Below, one piece after another: positions 1-9,438 of a stretch of DNA of 64,000 bases (the stretch's first letter is position 1; the number at the start of each line of letters is the position of its first letter). The notes beneath the pieces were generated by a model. It searched no databases. It had not been told where the DNA came from and was given only the letters and a program-made list of their open reading frames with translations. Origin of the DNA: Streptomyces changanensis (GTDB lineage Bacteria > Actinomycetota > Actinomycetes > Streptomycetales > Streptomycetaceae); NCBI RefSeq assembly GCF_024600715.1, contig NZ_CP102332.1:4526001-4590000 (forward strand). Direction: 5' to 3'. Made by a program: the position numbers and the translations under genes.

Positions 1-159
1 CAGCCGCGCCAGCCAGGTCGCCAGCCGTTCTACCGGCACCTCGAAGTCGGGGTTCAGGTCGACGAAGGTCCGTAGCTGCTCGGCGAGCCAGGCGAAGGAG
101 ACCTCCTCCTCGCCACGCCGGCTCTCCAGCTCCTCGATGCCACGATCGGTGAAGTACAA
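1..159 (-). CDS. DUF6104-family small protein (3' end missing)
   Basis: A leftward reading frame that runs off the left edge; 53 codons are visible. The start is inferred to be TTG at 157-159 because an AGGAG ribosome-binding site lies 7 bases upstream and no ATG or GTG fits. The visible protein begins MYFTDRGIEELESRRGEEE and continues with a FAWLAEQLRTFVDLNPDF-like stretch. It matches what I remember of DUF6104, a family of about 60 residues found beside the 2-oxoglutarate dehydrogenase gene in Streptomyces. No catalytic motif or membrane segment is visible and its function is unknown. Only about 6 C-terminal residues should be missing. Confidence 0.8.
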   Translation of the reverse strand, partial: MYFTDRGIEELESRRGEEEVSFAWLAEQLRTFVDLNPDFEVPVERLATWLARL

Positions 160-324
160 GACGGTGCTCCTGATTCGCCCTCGGCCGGTCGGCCGACACT
201 GCCTCCCACCCTAGGACGGGGCACCCACCACCCCCACCGAAGGGGTCCCCCTTCCCGTACGCCGTGAGGCCCGTGCGCCGCCGCCCCGTACGCCGGTGGG
301 CCGGTACGCCGGAGGGCCGGTACG

Positions 325-369
325 CCGGAGGGCCCGGCACCCGTGGGTCACGGGTGCCGGGCCCTCCGG
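325..369 (-). terminator. Strong hairpin terminator downstream of kgd
   Basis: A perfect 21-bp inverted repeat (325-345 with 349-369) and a 3-base GGT loop lie 22 bases past the kgd stop codon. There is no T-tract, as is usual in Streptomyces. The flanking 289-330 stretch contains a 16-bp near-repeat (CGCCGGWGGGCCGGTA). Confidence 0.85.
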
Positions 370-390
370 CCGTGCGTACGGTGCCGCCGG

Positions 391-3300
391 TCAGACCTCG
401 AAGACCTCGGTCACCAGCTGCATCTGCTCCGCCTGGTGGCGCTTGGCCGAGCCGACCGCCGGGGACGAGCTGTGCGGCCGCGAGATGCGGCGCAGGCGCT
501 CGCCCTGCGGGATGTCCGCGCCGACCGCCAGGTCCAGGTGGTCGATGAGGTTCAGCGCGATGAACGGCCACGCGCCCTGGTTCGCCGGCTCCTCCTGCGC
601 CCAGATGTACTTCTCGGCGTTGGAGTACTTGGCGATCTCCGCCTGGAGCTCGGCGCCCGGCAGCGGGTACAGCCGCTCCAGCCGGATGATCGCCGTGTCC
701 GTGGCGCCGCGCTTCTGCCGCTCGGCCTCCAGGTCGTAGTAGACCTTGCCGGAGCAGAAGACGACCCGGCGGACGGCGGCCGGGTCGGCCGACGCGTCAC
801 CGATGACCGGGCGGAACGAGCCCTGCGTGAACTCCTCCATCTTCGACGCGGCGGCCTTCAGGCGCAGCATCGACTTCGGGGTGAAGACCACCAGCGGCTT
901 GTGGTGCGGGTTGTGCACCTGCCACCGCAGGAGGTGGAAGTAGTTCGACGGCAGCGTCGGCATGGCGACCGTCATGTTGTTCTGCGCGCACATCTGCAGG
1001 AAGCGCTCGGGGCGGGCGGACGAGTGGTCCGGGCCCTGGCCCTCGTAGCCGTGCGGCAGGAGCAGCGTGACGCCGGAGGTCTGGCCCCACTTCTGCTCGG
1101 CCGAGGAGATGAACTCGTCGACGACGGTCTGGGCGCCGTTGACGAAGTCGCCGAACTGCGCCTCCCACATGACCAGCGCGTCCGGGCGGGCCAGGGAGTA
1201 GCCGTACTCGAAGCCCATCGCCGCGTACTCGCTGAGCAGCGAGTCGTAGATGTTGTACCGGGCCTGCTCGTCCGAGAGGTAGAGCAGCGGCGTGTAGTCC
1301 TCGTTGGTCTCCTGGTCGACCAGGACCGCGTGGCGCTGGCCGAACGTGCCGCGGCGGGAGTCCTGGCCGGCGAGACGGACCGGGGTGCCCTCCATCAGCA
1401 GCGAGCCGATGGCCAGCGTCTCGCCCATGCCCCAGTCGATCGTGCCGTCGTAGATCGACTGCGCGCGGCGCTGGAGCTGCGGCATGAGCCGCGGGTGGAC
1501 GGTGACGTGGTCGGGGATGTTGACCTGCGACTCCGCGATCCGCTTGACGACCTCCTGGGAGACGGCCGTGTTCAGGCCCTCCGCGGGGAAGCCGGCCTGC
1601 GGGTCGACCGCCATGCCGCCACCGGGCTGCCCGGTGGCCTCGCGCACCTCGGTGAAGACCTTCTCCAGCTGGCCCTGGAAGTCCTGGAGCGCCTGCTCCG
1701 CCTCCTCCAGGGTGATGTCGCCGCGGCCGATCAGCGACTCGGTGTACAGCTTGCGCACCGAGCGCTTCTTGTCGATCAGCGAGACCATCGCCGGGTTGGT
1801 GAACTGCGGGTTGTCGCCCTCGTTGTGCCCGCGGCGGCGGTAGCAGATGAGGTCGATCACGACGTCCTTGTTGAACGTCTGGCGGAACTCGAACGCGAGC
1901 CGCGCCACGCGGACACACGCCTCCGGGTCGTCGCCGTTCACGTGGAAGATCGGCGCCTCGATCATGCGGGCCACGTCGGTGGCGTACATGGAGGAGCGCG
2001 ACGACTCGGGCGCGGCGGTGAAGCCGACCTGGTTGTTGATGACGACGTGCACCGTGCCGCCGGTGCGGTAGCCGCGCAGCTGCGACATGTTCAGCGTCTC
2101 GGCGACGACGCCCTGGCCCGCGAAGGCCGCGTCGCCGTGGAGGGCGATGGGCAGGACGGTGAAGTCCGTGCCGGCCTTGCCGATGATGTCCTGCTTGGCG
2201 CGGACGACGCCCTCCAGGACCGGGTCGACGGCCTCCAGGTGGGAGGGGTTGGCGACCAGGCTGACCTTGATCTGCTCGCCGTCGAGGCCGGTGAAGGTCC
2301 CCTCGGCGCCCAGGTGGTACTTCACGTCGCCGGAGCCGTGCATCGACTTCGGGTCGAGGTTGCCCTCGAACTCGCGGAAGATCTGCGCGTACGACTTGCC
2401 GACGATGTTCGCCAGGACGTTCAGCCGGCCGCGGTGGGCCATGCCGATGACGACCTCGTCGAGGCGCGACTCGGCGGCCGAGTCGATCACCGCGTCGAGC
2501 AGCGGGATGACGGACTCGCCGCCCTCCAGGCTGAAACGCTTCTGGCCGACGTACTTGGTCTGCAGGAACGTCTCGAACGCCTCGGCGGCGTTCAGCCGGC
2601 GCAGGATGCGCAGCTGCTCCTCGCGCTCCGGCTTGGAGTGCGGGCGCTCGACGCGGTCCTGGATCCACTTGCGCTGCTTCGGGTCCTGGATGTGCATGAA
2701 CTCGATGCCGGTGGTGCGGCAGTACGAGTCGCGCAGGACGCCGAGGATGTCGCGCAGCTTCATCATCGACTTGCCGCCGAAGCCGCCGACCGCGAACTCG
2801 CGCTCCAGGTCCCACAGGGTGAGGCCGTGCTCGGTGATGTCCAGGTCGGGGTGCTTGCGCTGGCGGTACTCCAGCGGGTCGGTGTCGGCCATGACGTGGC
2901 CGCGGACCCGGTAGGAGTGGATCAGCTCGAAGACGCGCGCGGCCTTCGTGACGTCGTCGTCGTGCGAGGCGTCGATGTCCTTGAGCCAGCGGACCGGCTC
3001 GTAGGGGATGCGCAGCGACTTGAAGACGTCGTCGTAGAACTCGTTGTCGCCGAGGAGGAGGCTCGCGACGATCCGCAGGAACTCGCCGGAGGCGGCGCCC
3101 TGGATGACCCGGTGGTCGTACGTCGAGGTGAGGGTCATCACCTTCGAGATGCCCAGCTTGTTCAGGGTGTCCTGGGAGGTGCCCTGGAACTCGGCCGGGT
3201 AGTCCATGGAGCCGACGCCCATGATGACCGACTGGCCGGGCATCAGGCGCGGCACGGAGTGGACCGTGCCGAGGCCGCCCGGGTTGGTCAGCGAGACGGT

Positions 3301-4284
3301 GACGCCGGTGAAGTCGTCCATCGTCAGCTTGTTGGCGCGGGCGCGCCGGACGATGTCCTCGTACGCCTGCCAGAACTCGAAGAAGCCGAGCGTCTCGGCC
3401 TTCTTGATGGCCGCGACGACGAGCTGGCGGTCGCCGTTGGGCTTGACCAGGTCGATGGCGAGGCCGAGGTTGACGTGCTCCGGCTTCACCAGTGTGGGCT
3501 TGCCGTCCTTGAGCTGGTACGACCAGTTCATGGAGGGCATGGCCTTGATGGCCTGCACCATCGCGTAACCGATGATGTGCGTGAAGGAGATCTTCCCGCC
3601 GCGGGCCCGCTTCAGGTGGTTGTTGATGACGATGCGGTTGTCGAACAGCAGCTTCACCGGGACCGCGCGCACCGAGGTGGCGGTCGGCATCTCCAGCGAG
3701 GCGTCCATGTTCTTCACCACGGCGCCGGCGGGGCCGCGCAGCGTCACGAACTCCGGACCGGCCGCGGACTCCGTGGCCGGGGCCGCCTGCGCGGGCGCCG
3801 GCTTGGCGGGCGCGGGCTTGGCGGCGGGAGCCGCGGCCGCGGGCTTCGCTGGGGCCGGGGCGGCCGGGGCCGGGGCGGCCGGAGCCGCCGCGGCGGGCTT
3901 CGCCTGCTGGGCCGGAGCGGGGGCCTGTGCGGGCGCGGGCTGCGCAGGCTGCGCGGGGGCCTGCGCCGCGGGTGCGGGCTGCGCGGGGGCGGCGGGGGCC
4001 TGTGCGGTGGGCGCCTCCGCGGCCGGGGCCGGCGTCACGGTACCCGCGGCCCCCGAGGCCGCGGGGGACCCGCCGGCGGGTTCGTCCGCCGAGCCGGACG
4101 CGCCCGGCTTGTAGTCGGCGAAGAAGTCCCACCAGGCGCGGTCGACCGAATTCGGGTCCTGGAGGTACTGCTGGTAGATCTCGTCGACGAGCCACTCGTT
4201 GGCGCCGAAGGCGGCCGCAGGGTTTTGGCCCTGGCCGTCTTGGTCGGTCGAGATGCTCGAGTTACTGGGGGACTGAGACGACAC
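391..4284 (-). CDS. kgd: Multifunctional 2-oxoglutarate metabolism enzyme (Kgd/SucA/OdhA type)
   Basis: A 1297-residue actinobacterial fusion of E2 and E1 functions of 2-oxoglutarate dehydrogenase, able in this family to act as decarboxylase, carboligase and dehydrogenase E1 in the TCA cycle. Domains in order: N-terminal segment ([16 protein letters not shown]), a long Ala/Pro linker of about 100 residues, an E2-type succinyltransferase core with the DHR signature ([10 protein letters not shown]), then the thiamine-diphosphate E1 domain with [18 protein letters not shown] and the transketolase-like pyrimidine domain. I chose GTG at 4284 ([10 protein letters not shown]), the start usual in the family. 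A TTG at 4335 would add 17 residues and has GGAG upstream, so it cannot be excluded. The gene is monocistronic and ends in a strong hairpin. The two-component pair upstream on the same strand could read toward it. Confidence 0.95.
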   Translation of the reverse strand: MSSQSPSNSSISTDQDGQGQNPAAAFGANEWLVDEIYQQYLQDPNSVDRAWWDFFADYKPGASGSADEPAGGSPAASGAAGTVTPAPAAEAPTAQAPAAPAQPAPAAQAPAQPAQPAPAQAPAPAQQAKPAAAAPAAPAPAAPAPAKPAAAAPAAKPAPAKPAPAQAAPATESAAGPEFVTLRGPAGAVVKNMDASLEMPTATSVRAVPVKLLFDNRIVINNHLKRARGGKISFTHIIGYAMVQAIKAMPSMNWSYQLKDGKPTLVKPEHVNLGLAIDLVKPNGDRQLVVAAIKKAETLGFFEFWQAYEDIVRRARANKLTMDDFTGVTVSLTNPGGLGTVHSVPRLMPGQSVIMGVGSMDYPAEFQGTSQDTLNKLGISKVMTLTSTYDHRVIQGAASGEFLRIVASLLLGDNEFYDDVFKSLRIPYEPVRWLKDIDASHDDDVTKAARVFELIHSYRVRGHVMADTDPLEYRQRKHPDLDITEHGLTLWDLEREFAVGGFGGKSMMKLRDILGVLRDSYCRTTGIEFMHIQDPKQRKWIQDRVERPHSKPEREEQLRILRRLNAAEAFETFLQTKYVGQKRFSLEGGESVIPLLDAVIDSAAESRLDEVVIGMAHRGRLNVLANIVGKSYAQIFREFEGNLDPKSMHGSGDVKYHLGAEGTFTGLDGEQIKVSLVANPSHLEAVDPVLEGVVRAKQDIIGKAGTDFTVLPIALHGDAAFAGQGVVAETLNMSQLRGYRTGGTVHVVINNQVGFTAAPESSRSSMYATDVARMIEAPIFHVNGDDPEACVRVARLAFEFRQTFNKDVVIDLICYRRRGHNEGDNPQFTNPAMVSLIDKKRSVRKLYTESLIGRGDITLEEAEQALQDFQGQLEKVFTEVREATGQPGGGMAVDPQAGFPAEGLNTAVSQEVVKRIAESQVNIPDHVTVHPRLMPQLQRRAQSIYDGTIDWGMGETLAIGSLLMEGTPVRLAGQDSRRGTFGQRHAVLVDQETNEDYTPLLYLSDEQARYNIYDSLLSEYAAMGFEYGYSLARPDALVMWEAQFGDFVNGAQTVVDEFISSAEQKWGQTSGVTLLLPHGYEGQGPDHSSARPERFLQMCAQNNMTVAMPTLPSNYFHLLRWQVHNPHHKPLVVFTPKSMLRLKAAASKMEEFTQGSFRPVIGDASADPAAVRRVVFCSGKVYYDLEAERQKRGATDTAIIRLERLYPLPGAELQAEIAKYSNAEKYIWAQEEPANQGAWPFIALNLIDHLDLAVGADIPQGERLRRISRPHSSSPAVGSAKRHQAEQMQLVTEVFEV

Positions 4285-4585
4285 GGCGGCAACCGCCCTC
4301 TTCCGCTTCACAAGGTGATGGACAGCGGGAATCAAGGCTACGCCTCTCCGGGCGGGAGGTGCAGGCCGGGCGTGCCATCGTCGTGCACATCACATCGAAC
4401 GACGAGTTTCACGGGAAGAAATGGCGGGAAACAAGCGTGGTTCGGTGATGGTCCGCGGTGACCGGGCAGCGCGCGGCGGAGCTGCGGTCGCCTGCGGTCC
4501 GCACCCCTGACCGGCTCCGCCCCCCTCCGCGCCGGTACGCCGTACTGGTACACGGACGGAGAACGGTTCCGGTTCGAACCCTATG
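4285..4585. other. kgd upstream region
   Basis: About 300 bases with no convincing gene. On the leftward strand a TTGACA hexamer (4584-4589) overlaps the stop codon of the upstream kinase, but no good -10 box follows at 17-18 bases. A perfect 10-bp palindrome GGTTCGAACC lies at 4571-4580, just downstream of that hexamer in the direction of kgd transcription, and could be an operator. No regulator is identified. Confidence 0.35.
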
Positions 4586-5854
4586 TCAACCGCGCGGTCG
4601 GGGAATCCCCGGAAGGGTGACGAGGATGCGGCAGCCGCGTGCCGATTCGGCCACACCGATACGGCCACCGTGCAGATCGACCGCCCAGCGGGCGATGGCC
4701 AGGCCCAGTCCCGTGCCGCCGTCGCTGCCCGGCCCGTGCGGCGCGGGGACGCTGCCCCGGTTGAACCGCTCGAAGACCTTGTGCCGCTCCGACGGCGGGA
4801 TGCCCGGTCCCTCGTCCACGACCTCCAGGTCCAGCGAACCGGGGGAGGAGCCGCGCCGCGCCCGTACCGTCACGCGGCCGTGCGGCGGCGAGTGCTTCAC
4901 GGCGTTGTCGACGAGGTTCGCCACCACCTGGTGGAGCCGCTCGACGTCGGCGTGGGCGGTCAGCTCGGGCGGGGACACGTCCAGGTGCAGGTGGACGTCC
5001 GTACGGGTGTGGGGGCGGCTGCCGGAGCCGACGGCGCGCTGCGACGCGGCGAGGCTGGCCTCCTTCAGGACGCCCGACAGGTACGGCCACACCTCGAAGG
5101 GGCGGCGGCGCAGCGGCACGACGCCGTTGTCCAGGCGCGACAGGTCCAGCAGCGTCTCCACCAGGCGGCCCAGCCGCTCGGTCTGCGCCAGGGCGGTGCG
5201 CATGGTCTCCGGGTCGGCGGCCGAGACGCCGTCCACGACGTTCTCCAGGACGGCCCGCAGGGCGGCGATGGGCGTGCGCAGCTCGTGCGACACGTTGGCG
5301 ACCAACTCCTTGCGGTGCCGGTCGACCGCCTCCAGGTCGTCCGCCATGCGGTTGATCGTCTCGGCGAGGTCGCCCAGCTCGTCCCGGCGTCCCGCGCCGC
5401 GCACGCGGCGGGTGTAGTCGCCGTGCGATATGCCCTTGGCGACGGTGTTCATCTCGTCGAGCGGCGCGGTGAGGCCGTGCGCCACGAACTGCGTGAGGAG
5501 CAGCGTGGCGATCACCGAGAAGACGGTGATGAACCGCAGCTCCGTCTCCGTCCGCAGGGCCACCAGCAGCAGGCCGGTGGTGATGAAGACGGAGACCACG
5601 ACGAGCGTGCCGAGCTTCGTCTTGATCGAGATGGTGACCGGGCCCAGCCGGCCCCGTCGCCCGGCGCGGCCGCCCGCGCGGCAGCGGCGGCCCGACGGCC
5701 GGTCGGTCGCGCGCTCCGGTCCCGGCTCCCGGGTCCGGTCCGGTGCCGGGTCCGGCGACCGGTCGGCGGTGCGGTCCGGTGCCGGGTCCGTCGTGCGGCC
5801 GGGTGCCTGGCCCCGGGTCCGGTCCGCGCGCGCCCCCGGGCGGCGTAGCCTCAC
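4586..5854 (-). CDS. HAMP-domain sensor histidine kinase
   Basis: A 422-residue membrane histidine kinase, partner of the OmpR-type regulator just upstream; its GTG start overlaps the regulator's stop as GTGA, so the two are translationally coupled. Residues 1-72 are an Arg/Pro-rich, repetitive leader (DPAPDRT-like units). An internal GTG at residue 73 (VTISIKTK) may be the real start in other strains. Two membrane segments follow (about 80-100 and 110-130) with little sequence between them, so the sensed signal may be in or near the membrane. Next come HAMP, the H-box VSHELRTPIAALRA with the phospho-accepting His, the N-box LVDNAVKHSPP, and G-boxes DEGPGIPP and GGTGLGLAIARW. All kinase motifs look intact. 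Target genes are unknown; kgd lies immediately downstream. Confidence 0.92.
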   Translation of the reverse strand: MRLRRPGARADRTRGQAPGRTTDPAPDRTADRSPDPAPDRTREPGPERATDRPSGRRCRAGGRAGRRGRLGPVTISIKTKLGTLVVVSVFITTGLLLVALRTETELRFITVFSVIATLLLTQFVAHGLTAPLDEMNTVAKGISHGDYTRRVRGAGRRDELGDLAETINRMADDLEAVDRHRKELVANVSHELRTPIAALRAVLENVVDGVSAADPETMRTALAQTERLGRLVETLLDLSRLDNGVVPLRRRPFEVWPYLSGVLKEASLAASQRAVGSGSRPHTRTDVHLHLDVSPPELTAHADVERLHQVVANLVDNAVKHSPPHGRVTVRARRGSSPGSLDLEVVDEGPGIPPSERHKVFERFNRGSVPAPHGPGSDGGTGLGLAIARWAVDLHGGRIGVAESARGCRILVTLPGIPRPRG

Positions 5855-6588
5855 GGCGCCGGGGTCTCCAGGGCGTATCCCACCCCGTGCACCGTGCGGA
5901 TCCGCTCGGCGCCGATCTTCCGGCGCAGGGCCTTGATGTGGCTGTCCACAGTGCGGGTGCCCGAGGCGTCGGCCCAGTCCCACACCTCCGCGAGCAGCTG
6001 CTCGCGGGAGAGGACGGCACGCGGCGTGTTGGCCAGGCAGACCAGCAGGTCGAACTCGGTCGGCGTCAGGTGCACGTCGTCGTTCCTGACGCGTACGCGG
6101 CGCTGGGCGTGGTCGATCTCCAGCTCGCCGAGGCGCAGGATGCCGCTGCGCGGGGTGACCGCGGCCAGGGCGGCCCGCTCGACGCGCCGCAGCAGCACGT
6201 GCACGCGGGCCACCAGCTCCCGCATCGAGAACGGCTTGGTCATGTAGTCGTCGGCGCCGACGCCGAGGCCGACCAGCATGTCCGTCTCGTCGTCCCGCGC
6301 GGTGAGCATCAGGACCGGTACGGGCCGCTGGGCCTGGACCCGGCGGCAGACCTCCAGACCGTCGAAGCCGGGCAGCATGACGTCCAGGACCATGAGGTCC
6401 GGCTGCCACGCCTCGGCGGCGTCGACCGCCGCCGGCCCGTCCGACGCGGTCTGGACCAGGAACCCCTCCGCCCGCAGCCGGGCGGAGATGGCCTCCACGA
6501 TGGTCGTGTCGTCCTCGACGACCAGGACCCGGCGCTGCGTACCCGGCGTGACCGCGCTGCCGGTGTGGCTGGTGTGTGCGTGCTCCAT
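5851..6588 (-). CDS. OmpR/PhoB-family response regulator
   Basis: A 245-residue response regulator. The receiver domain has the acidic pair E25-D26-D27, phospho-acceptor D69 in LMVLDVMLPG, conserved T in VLMLTARDD and K in MTKPFSMREL. The C-terminal winged helix (about 148-240) has the LTPTEFDLLVCLA and TVDSHIKALRRKIG signatures of DNA-binding OmpR regulators. The first 18 residues are a non-conserved extension. It is the first gene of the pair, overlapping the downstream histidine kinase by 4 bases. The ATG at 6588 is chosen because the receiver fold starts at residue 20; no strong ribosome-binding site is visible. Confidence 0.93.
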   Translation of the reverse strand: MEHAHTSHTGSAVTPGTQRRVLVVEDDTTIVEAISARLRAEGFLVQTASDGPAAVDAAEAWQPDLMVLDVMLPGFDGLEVCRRVQAQRPVPVLMLTARDDETDMLVGLGVGADDYMTKPFSMRELVARVHVLLRRVERAALAAVTPRSGILRLGELEIDHAQRRVRVRNDDVHLTPTEFDLLVCLANTPRAVLSREQLLAEVWDWADASGTRTVDSHIKALRRKIGAERIRTVHGVGYALETPAP

Positions 6589-6668
6589 GCCCCGCCCCCG
6601 TCGCGTCCTGCGCGAGCTGTAGATCCGTGCGTTCCGGCAACAACATAAAGGCAGCGACCGCGTCGAGG

Positions 6669-7415
6669 CTACGCGGGGCGAACCCCGAGGTGGACGACGT
6701 CCGGTACGCCCCGGGCAACCGGGACCTCTTCGGTCCTTACCCCGCTGAATCCGGCATTCCGCAAGGACGTTTCGAAATCGGCGGACGGCCGGGCGGACCA
6801 GACGGCCAGGACGCCGCCGGGGTTGAGCCGGCGCGCACAGGCGGCGAGACCCGACGGGGAGTACAGGCCGTCGTTGCCCTCCGTGACCGTCCAGTCCGGG
6901 CCGTTGTCGATGTCGAGGCAGAGCGCGTCGTAGGTGTCGGTGACGTCCGGGTCGCGGACGTACGCGACGAGGTCCGTGTGGAGCAGGACGGTCCGGGGGT
7001 CGGAGAGCGCCGCGGCGGACAGGGCGGCGAGCGGGCCCTCGCGATGCCAGTCGATGATGGCCTGCTCCCGCTCCACGACGGCGATGCGGCCCCAGGCGGG
7101 GTCGGCGGCGGCGTGGGCGAGCGAGAAGCCGACGCCGAGGCCCCCGATGAGGACGGAGGGCCGGGCTCCGGCGCGGCCGGGTGCGAGGCCGCCGCCGGCC
7201 GTCCGGTCGACCGGCGTCCGGTCGTCGCCGGGGGGCCGGGCGCCCGGCGTCCCGCCCAGGGCCCGGAGGGCGGCGTCGACGAGCAGCCGCTCGGAGCGGC
7301 CGTCGGAGGTGTCCATGAGGAAGGTGCCGTTGGCGATGATCTCGAAGTGCTCGTCGCGCCGCCGCAGCACGACTTCGCCGTACGGTCCTTCACGTCGGTC
7401 GAGCGTCACTGGCAT
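6669..7415 (-). CDS. Spermidine-synthase-like methyltransferase-fold protein
   Basis: A 248-residue protein with a Rossmann methyltransferase-like fold of the SpeE/aminopropyltransferase type. Visible are an N-terminal beta strand region (FEIIANGTFLMDTSDG), a nucleotide loop VLIGGLGVGFSLA, the acidic VVEREQ position that would contact decarboxylated SAM, and LCLDIDNGPDW. The exact GGGDG loop of true spermidine synthases is replaced by GGLGVG. These proteins are often annotated as spermidine synthase without proof, so polyamine synthesis is only one possibility. It lies upstream of the two-component pair on the same strand, 80 bases away, and divergent from the rhomboid-like gene. Confidence 0.8.
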   Translation of the reverse strand: MPVTLDRREGPYGEVVLRRRDEHFEIIANGTFLMDTSDGRSERLLVDAALRALGGTPGARPPGDDRTPVDRTAGGGLAPGRAGARPSVLIGGLGVGFSLAHAAADPAWGRIAVVEREQAIIDWHREGPLAALSAAALSDPRTVLLHTDLVAYVRDPDVTDTYDALCLDIDNGPDWTVTEGNDGLYSPSGLAACARRLNPGGVLAVWSARPSADFETSLRNAGFSGVRTEEVPVARGVPDVVHLGVRPA

Positions 7416-7564
7416 GCCTCAACTTTAAGCGGGGGCGGCCGGGCCGTCCTGACCCCGTGTGACCTGCGTCATGGACGGGGATGTGACCGGTCGCGTGGGG
7501 TAAGGGGGCTGGTGGGCCGAGGGGTTGACGGATGCCGGGGGGCCGAGAAGGAGGGGGCCTCGCC

Positions 7565-8650
7565 GTGCGCCTCGAAGCGGAGACCCGCGGTACGCCGGGC
7601 GGAGCGGACGCCGCGGAGCGGCCGTCGTGCCGCGTACCCGCCCCACGCGCCGTCGACGACGAGCGGACGCCGGCGGGGCCACGCCCCACCGCGCCGCCCG
7701 GAGCGGTCGCGCCGCCGGTCGCCGCCCTGCGGCCCGCCACGGTCACGCCGGGGGGCGCGGTACCGACGGTGGCCGCCGTGTCGGCGGCCGCCGTCCTGCC
7801 GAGGGCTGCTGTCCTGCGGCCGGTGGCCGCCGTGCCGACACTCGCCGTCGTGCCCGAGGCCGCCGGCGCCCCGCCCGAGGCCGACGCGTCCACCGGGCCG
7901 GTCGCCCCACCGGCCGCCGCCGTGCCGCGGGGGGTGGGCGCGCGGACCGGGCTCACCGCGCCGCTGGCCGCCCCAGCGCCCCCCGGGCCGACCGCGCCGG
8001 TGGTGCGGTCGTGGCACGGGATCCTGCGGCGCGCGGCCCGGCTGCTGCCGACGCCGGCCGGCACGCCGTTCACCTTCGGGTACGCCCTCGTGCTCCTCGC
8101 GACCTCCCTCTACGCCGAGTTCGGCGACCCGCGGACCGTCGCCGCGCTGCTGCACGCCTCCAGCACCGACGTCGCCCACCTGTCCCGCACGCCGTCGGCG
8201 GCGCTCCTCGCGAGCGCGCTGTGGGTGGCGGGCGGTCTGTCCTCCCCGTACGCCCTCGGCTTCGTCCTGGTCCTCACGGCGCTGGAGCGGCGGATCGGGG
8301 CGTGGCGGACGGCGGGCGTGTTCGCCGTGGGCCACGTCGGGGCGACGCTGGTGACGCAGGTCCCGGTGGCGGTGTCCGTGGTCGCGGGGCACCTGCCGGA
8401 GACGTCCCTGCACCGCCTGGACTACGGGATCAGCTTCGGGCTGCTCGCGTGCGTGGGCGCGCTGGCCGGGCTGCTCGGGCCGGTGGTGCGCGGCGCGGTG
8501 CTCGTCTGGGTGGGGGCGATGCTGCTGCGGGACCTGGTCGCCTTCGAGGACCCCCTGACGGCCTGGGGCCACGTCCTGGCGCTGCTGATCGGCGTCGCCG
8601 GGTGGCCGCTGGCGCGGCGGGCCGCCGGCCGGGCCGCCGCCTCGGGGTGA
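7565..8650 (+). CDS. Rhomboid-like integral membrane protein
   Basis: A 361-residue protein. The first about 150 residues are Ala/Pro/Val-rich and probably cytoplasmic and disordered. The rest has five to six hydrophobic segments (for example FGYALVLLATSLYA, YALGFVLVLTAL, GISFGLLACVGALAGLL, HVLALLIGVAGWPLA). This resembles the rhomboid-like family common in Streptomyces. I do not see the GxSG serine and membrane His of active rhomboid proteases, so proteolysis is doubtful. The GTG at 7565 is preferred because of an AAGGAGGGGG ribosome-binding site 7 bases upstream; an ATG at 7532 with GAGGGG would add 11 residues. Function unknown. Confidence 0.75.
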   Translation: MRLEAETRGTPGGADAAERPSCRVPAPRAVDDERTPAGPRPTAPPGAVAPPVAALRPATVTPGGAVPTVAAVSAAAVLPRAAVLRPVAAVPTLAVVPEAAGAPPEADASTGPVAPPAAAVPRGVGARTGLTAPLAAPAPPGPTAPVVRSWHGILRRAARLLPTPAGTPFTFGYALVLLATSLYAEFGDPRTVAALLHASSTDVAHLSRTPSAALLASALWVAGGLSSPYALGFVLVLTALERRIGAWRTAGVFAVGHVGATLVTQVPVAVSVVAGHLPETSLHRLDYGISFGLLACVGALAGLLGPVVRGAVLVWVGAMLLRDLVAFEDPLTAWGHVLALLIGVAGWPLARRAAGRAAASG

Positions 8651-8660
8651 CCGGCACCCC

Positions 8661-9305
8661 TCAGGGGGCGGAGCCGTCGCGTACGACGCCGGTGAGCGGC
8701 CCTTGGTGGTGCCAGCCCAGCGAGGCGTACAGCCCGCGGCCGTCGACGGTCGCGCTCAGGACGCCGGTCGTGGCCCCGGCGCGGGCGGCCGCCGTCTGGA
8801 GGTTCCGCATGACGAGGGTGCCGAGGCCGCGCCGCTGGTGGCCGTCGAACGTCTCGATCTGGTCGAACACCGCGGTCGGGCCCGTCGGGGCGACCTGGCC
8901 GTGGGCGGCGAGCCCGCCGTCACCGGCGAGGACGCGGACGTGGTGGACGCCCTCGTGGAACTCGGTGTGCAGCGTGTAGCCGGCGGGCGGCGCGACCTCG
9001 GGGGAGGGGCTCAGCGCGGTGTACATCATGAAGCCCGGGTCGTCGGGGACGGTCCACTCGGGGGGTATCCAGCCGGCGACGTCCTCCGGCTCGGCGAGCA
9101 CCTTGAGCCAGGCGTACGGCTGGGTGACCGTCTCGCAGAGCTTGCGCACGGTGGCCGCGTCCGGCTCGGGGAGCACGTGGCGGAAGACGTGCCGGCTGAG
9201 GCCCACGTCGATGCGGTAGCCCCACGGCTCCTCGACCGGCGGCGGCGTGCCGCGTGAGACGGCCCAGCCGCGCACCCACGCCGAGGTAATAACTGCATTC
9301 TGCAT
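8661..9305 (-). CDS. GNAT-family N-acetyltransferase
   Basis: A 214-residue acetyltransferase of the GCN5 superfamily. The acetyl-CoA binding loop is seen in FDGHQRRGLGTLVMRNL (Q/RxxGxG/A type), followed by the alpha4/beta7 region YASLGWHHQGPL. The substrate is not evident. The gene is convergent with the rhomboid-like gene, only 10 bases away. It starts at ATG 9305 with no ribosome-binding site. A good -10 box ends 6 bases before the ATG, which suggests a leaderless transcript. Confidence 0.88.
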   Translation of the reverse strand: MQNAVITSAWVRGWAVSRGTPPPVEEPWGYRIDVGLSRHVFRHVLPEPDAATVRKLCETVTQPYAWLKVLAEPEDVAGWIPPEWTVPDDPGFMMYTALSPSPEVAPPAGYTLHTEFHEGVHHVRVLAGDGGLAAHGQVAPTGPTAVFDQIETFDGHQRRGLGTLVMRNLQTAAARAGATTGVLSATVDGRGLYASLGWHHQGPLTGVVRDGSAP

Positions 9306-9311
9306 GGGGCC

Positions 9312-9317
9312 ATTACA
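9312..9317 (-). promoter_or_regulatory. Predicted -10 box for leaderless GNAT mRNA
   Basis: On the leftward strand TGTAAT (5 of 6 matches to TATAAT) is followed by GGCCCC and then the ATG of the acetyltransferase at 9305, placing the expected transcription start on the A of the start codon. No clear -35 hexamer is visible. Confidence 0.5.
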
Positions 9318-9438
9318 CACGAGGCGTCGCGGCATCACCAGGGGTGAACAAATCGTGCGGTTGCCGTCACCCTCTGTTTCCGTGGGCGGTGAGGGGCCGG
9401 ACAGGCGCCTCGTCCGTGCGCGAATGGAGAGACCACTG

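Noticed and set aside
343..4461. A 1372-codon open frame on the + strand opposite kgd
   Set aside because: It is the antisense shadow of kgd produced by high GC; its translation is Arg/Val/Leu/Asp-rich with no domain, and kgd on the other strand is unmistakable.
7565..8650. Active rhomboid protease
   Set aside because: The membrane segments fit a rhomboid-like protein, but I see no GxSG serine motif or matching membrane histidine.
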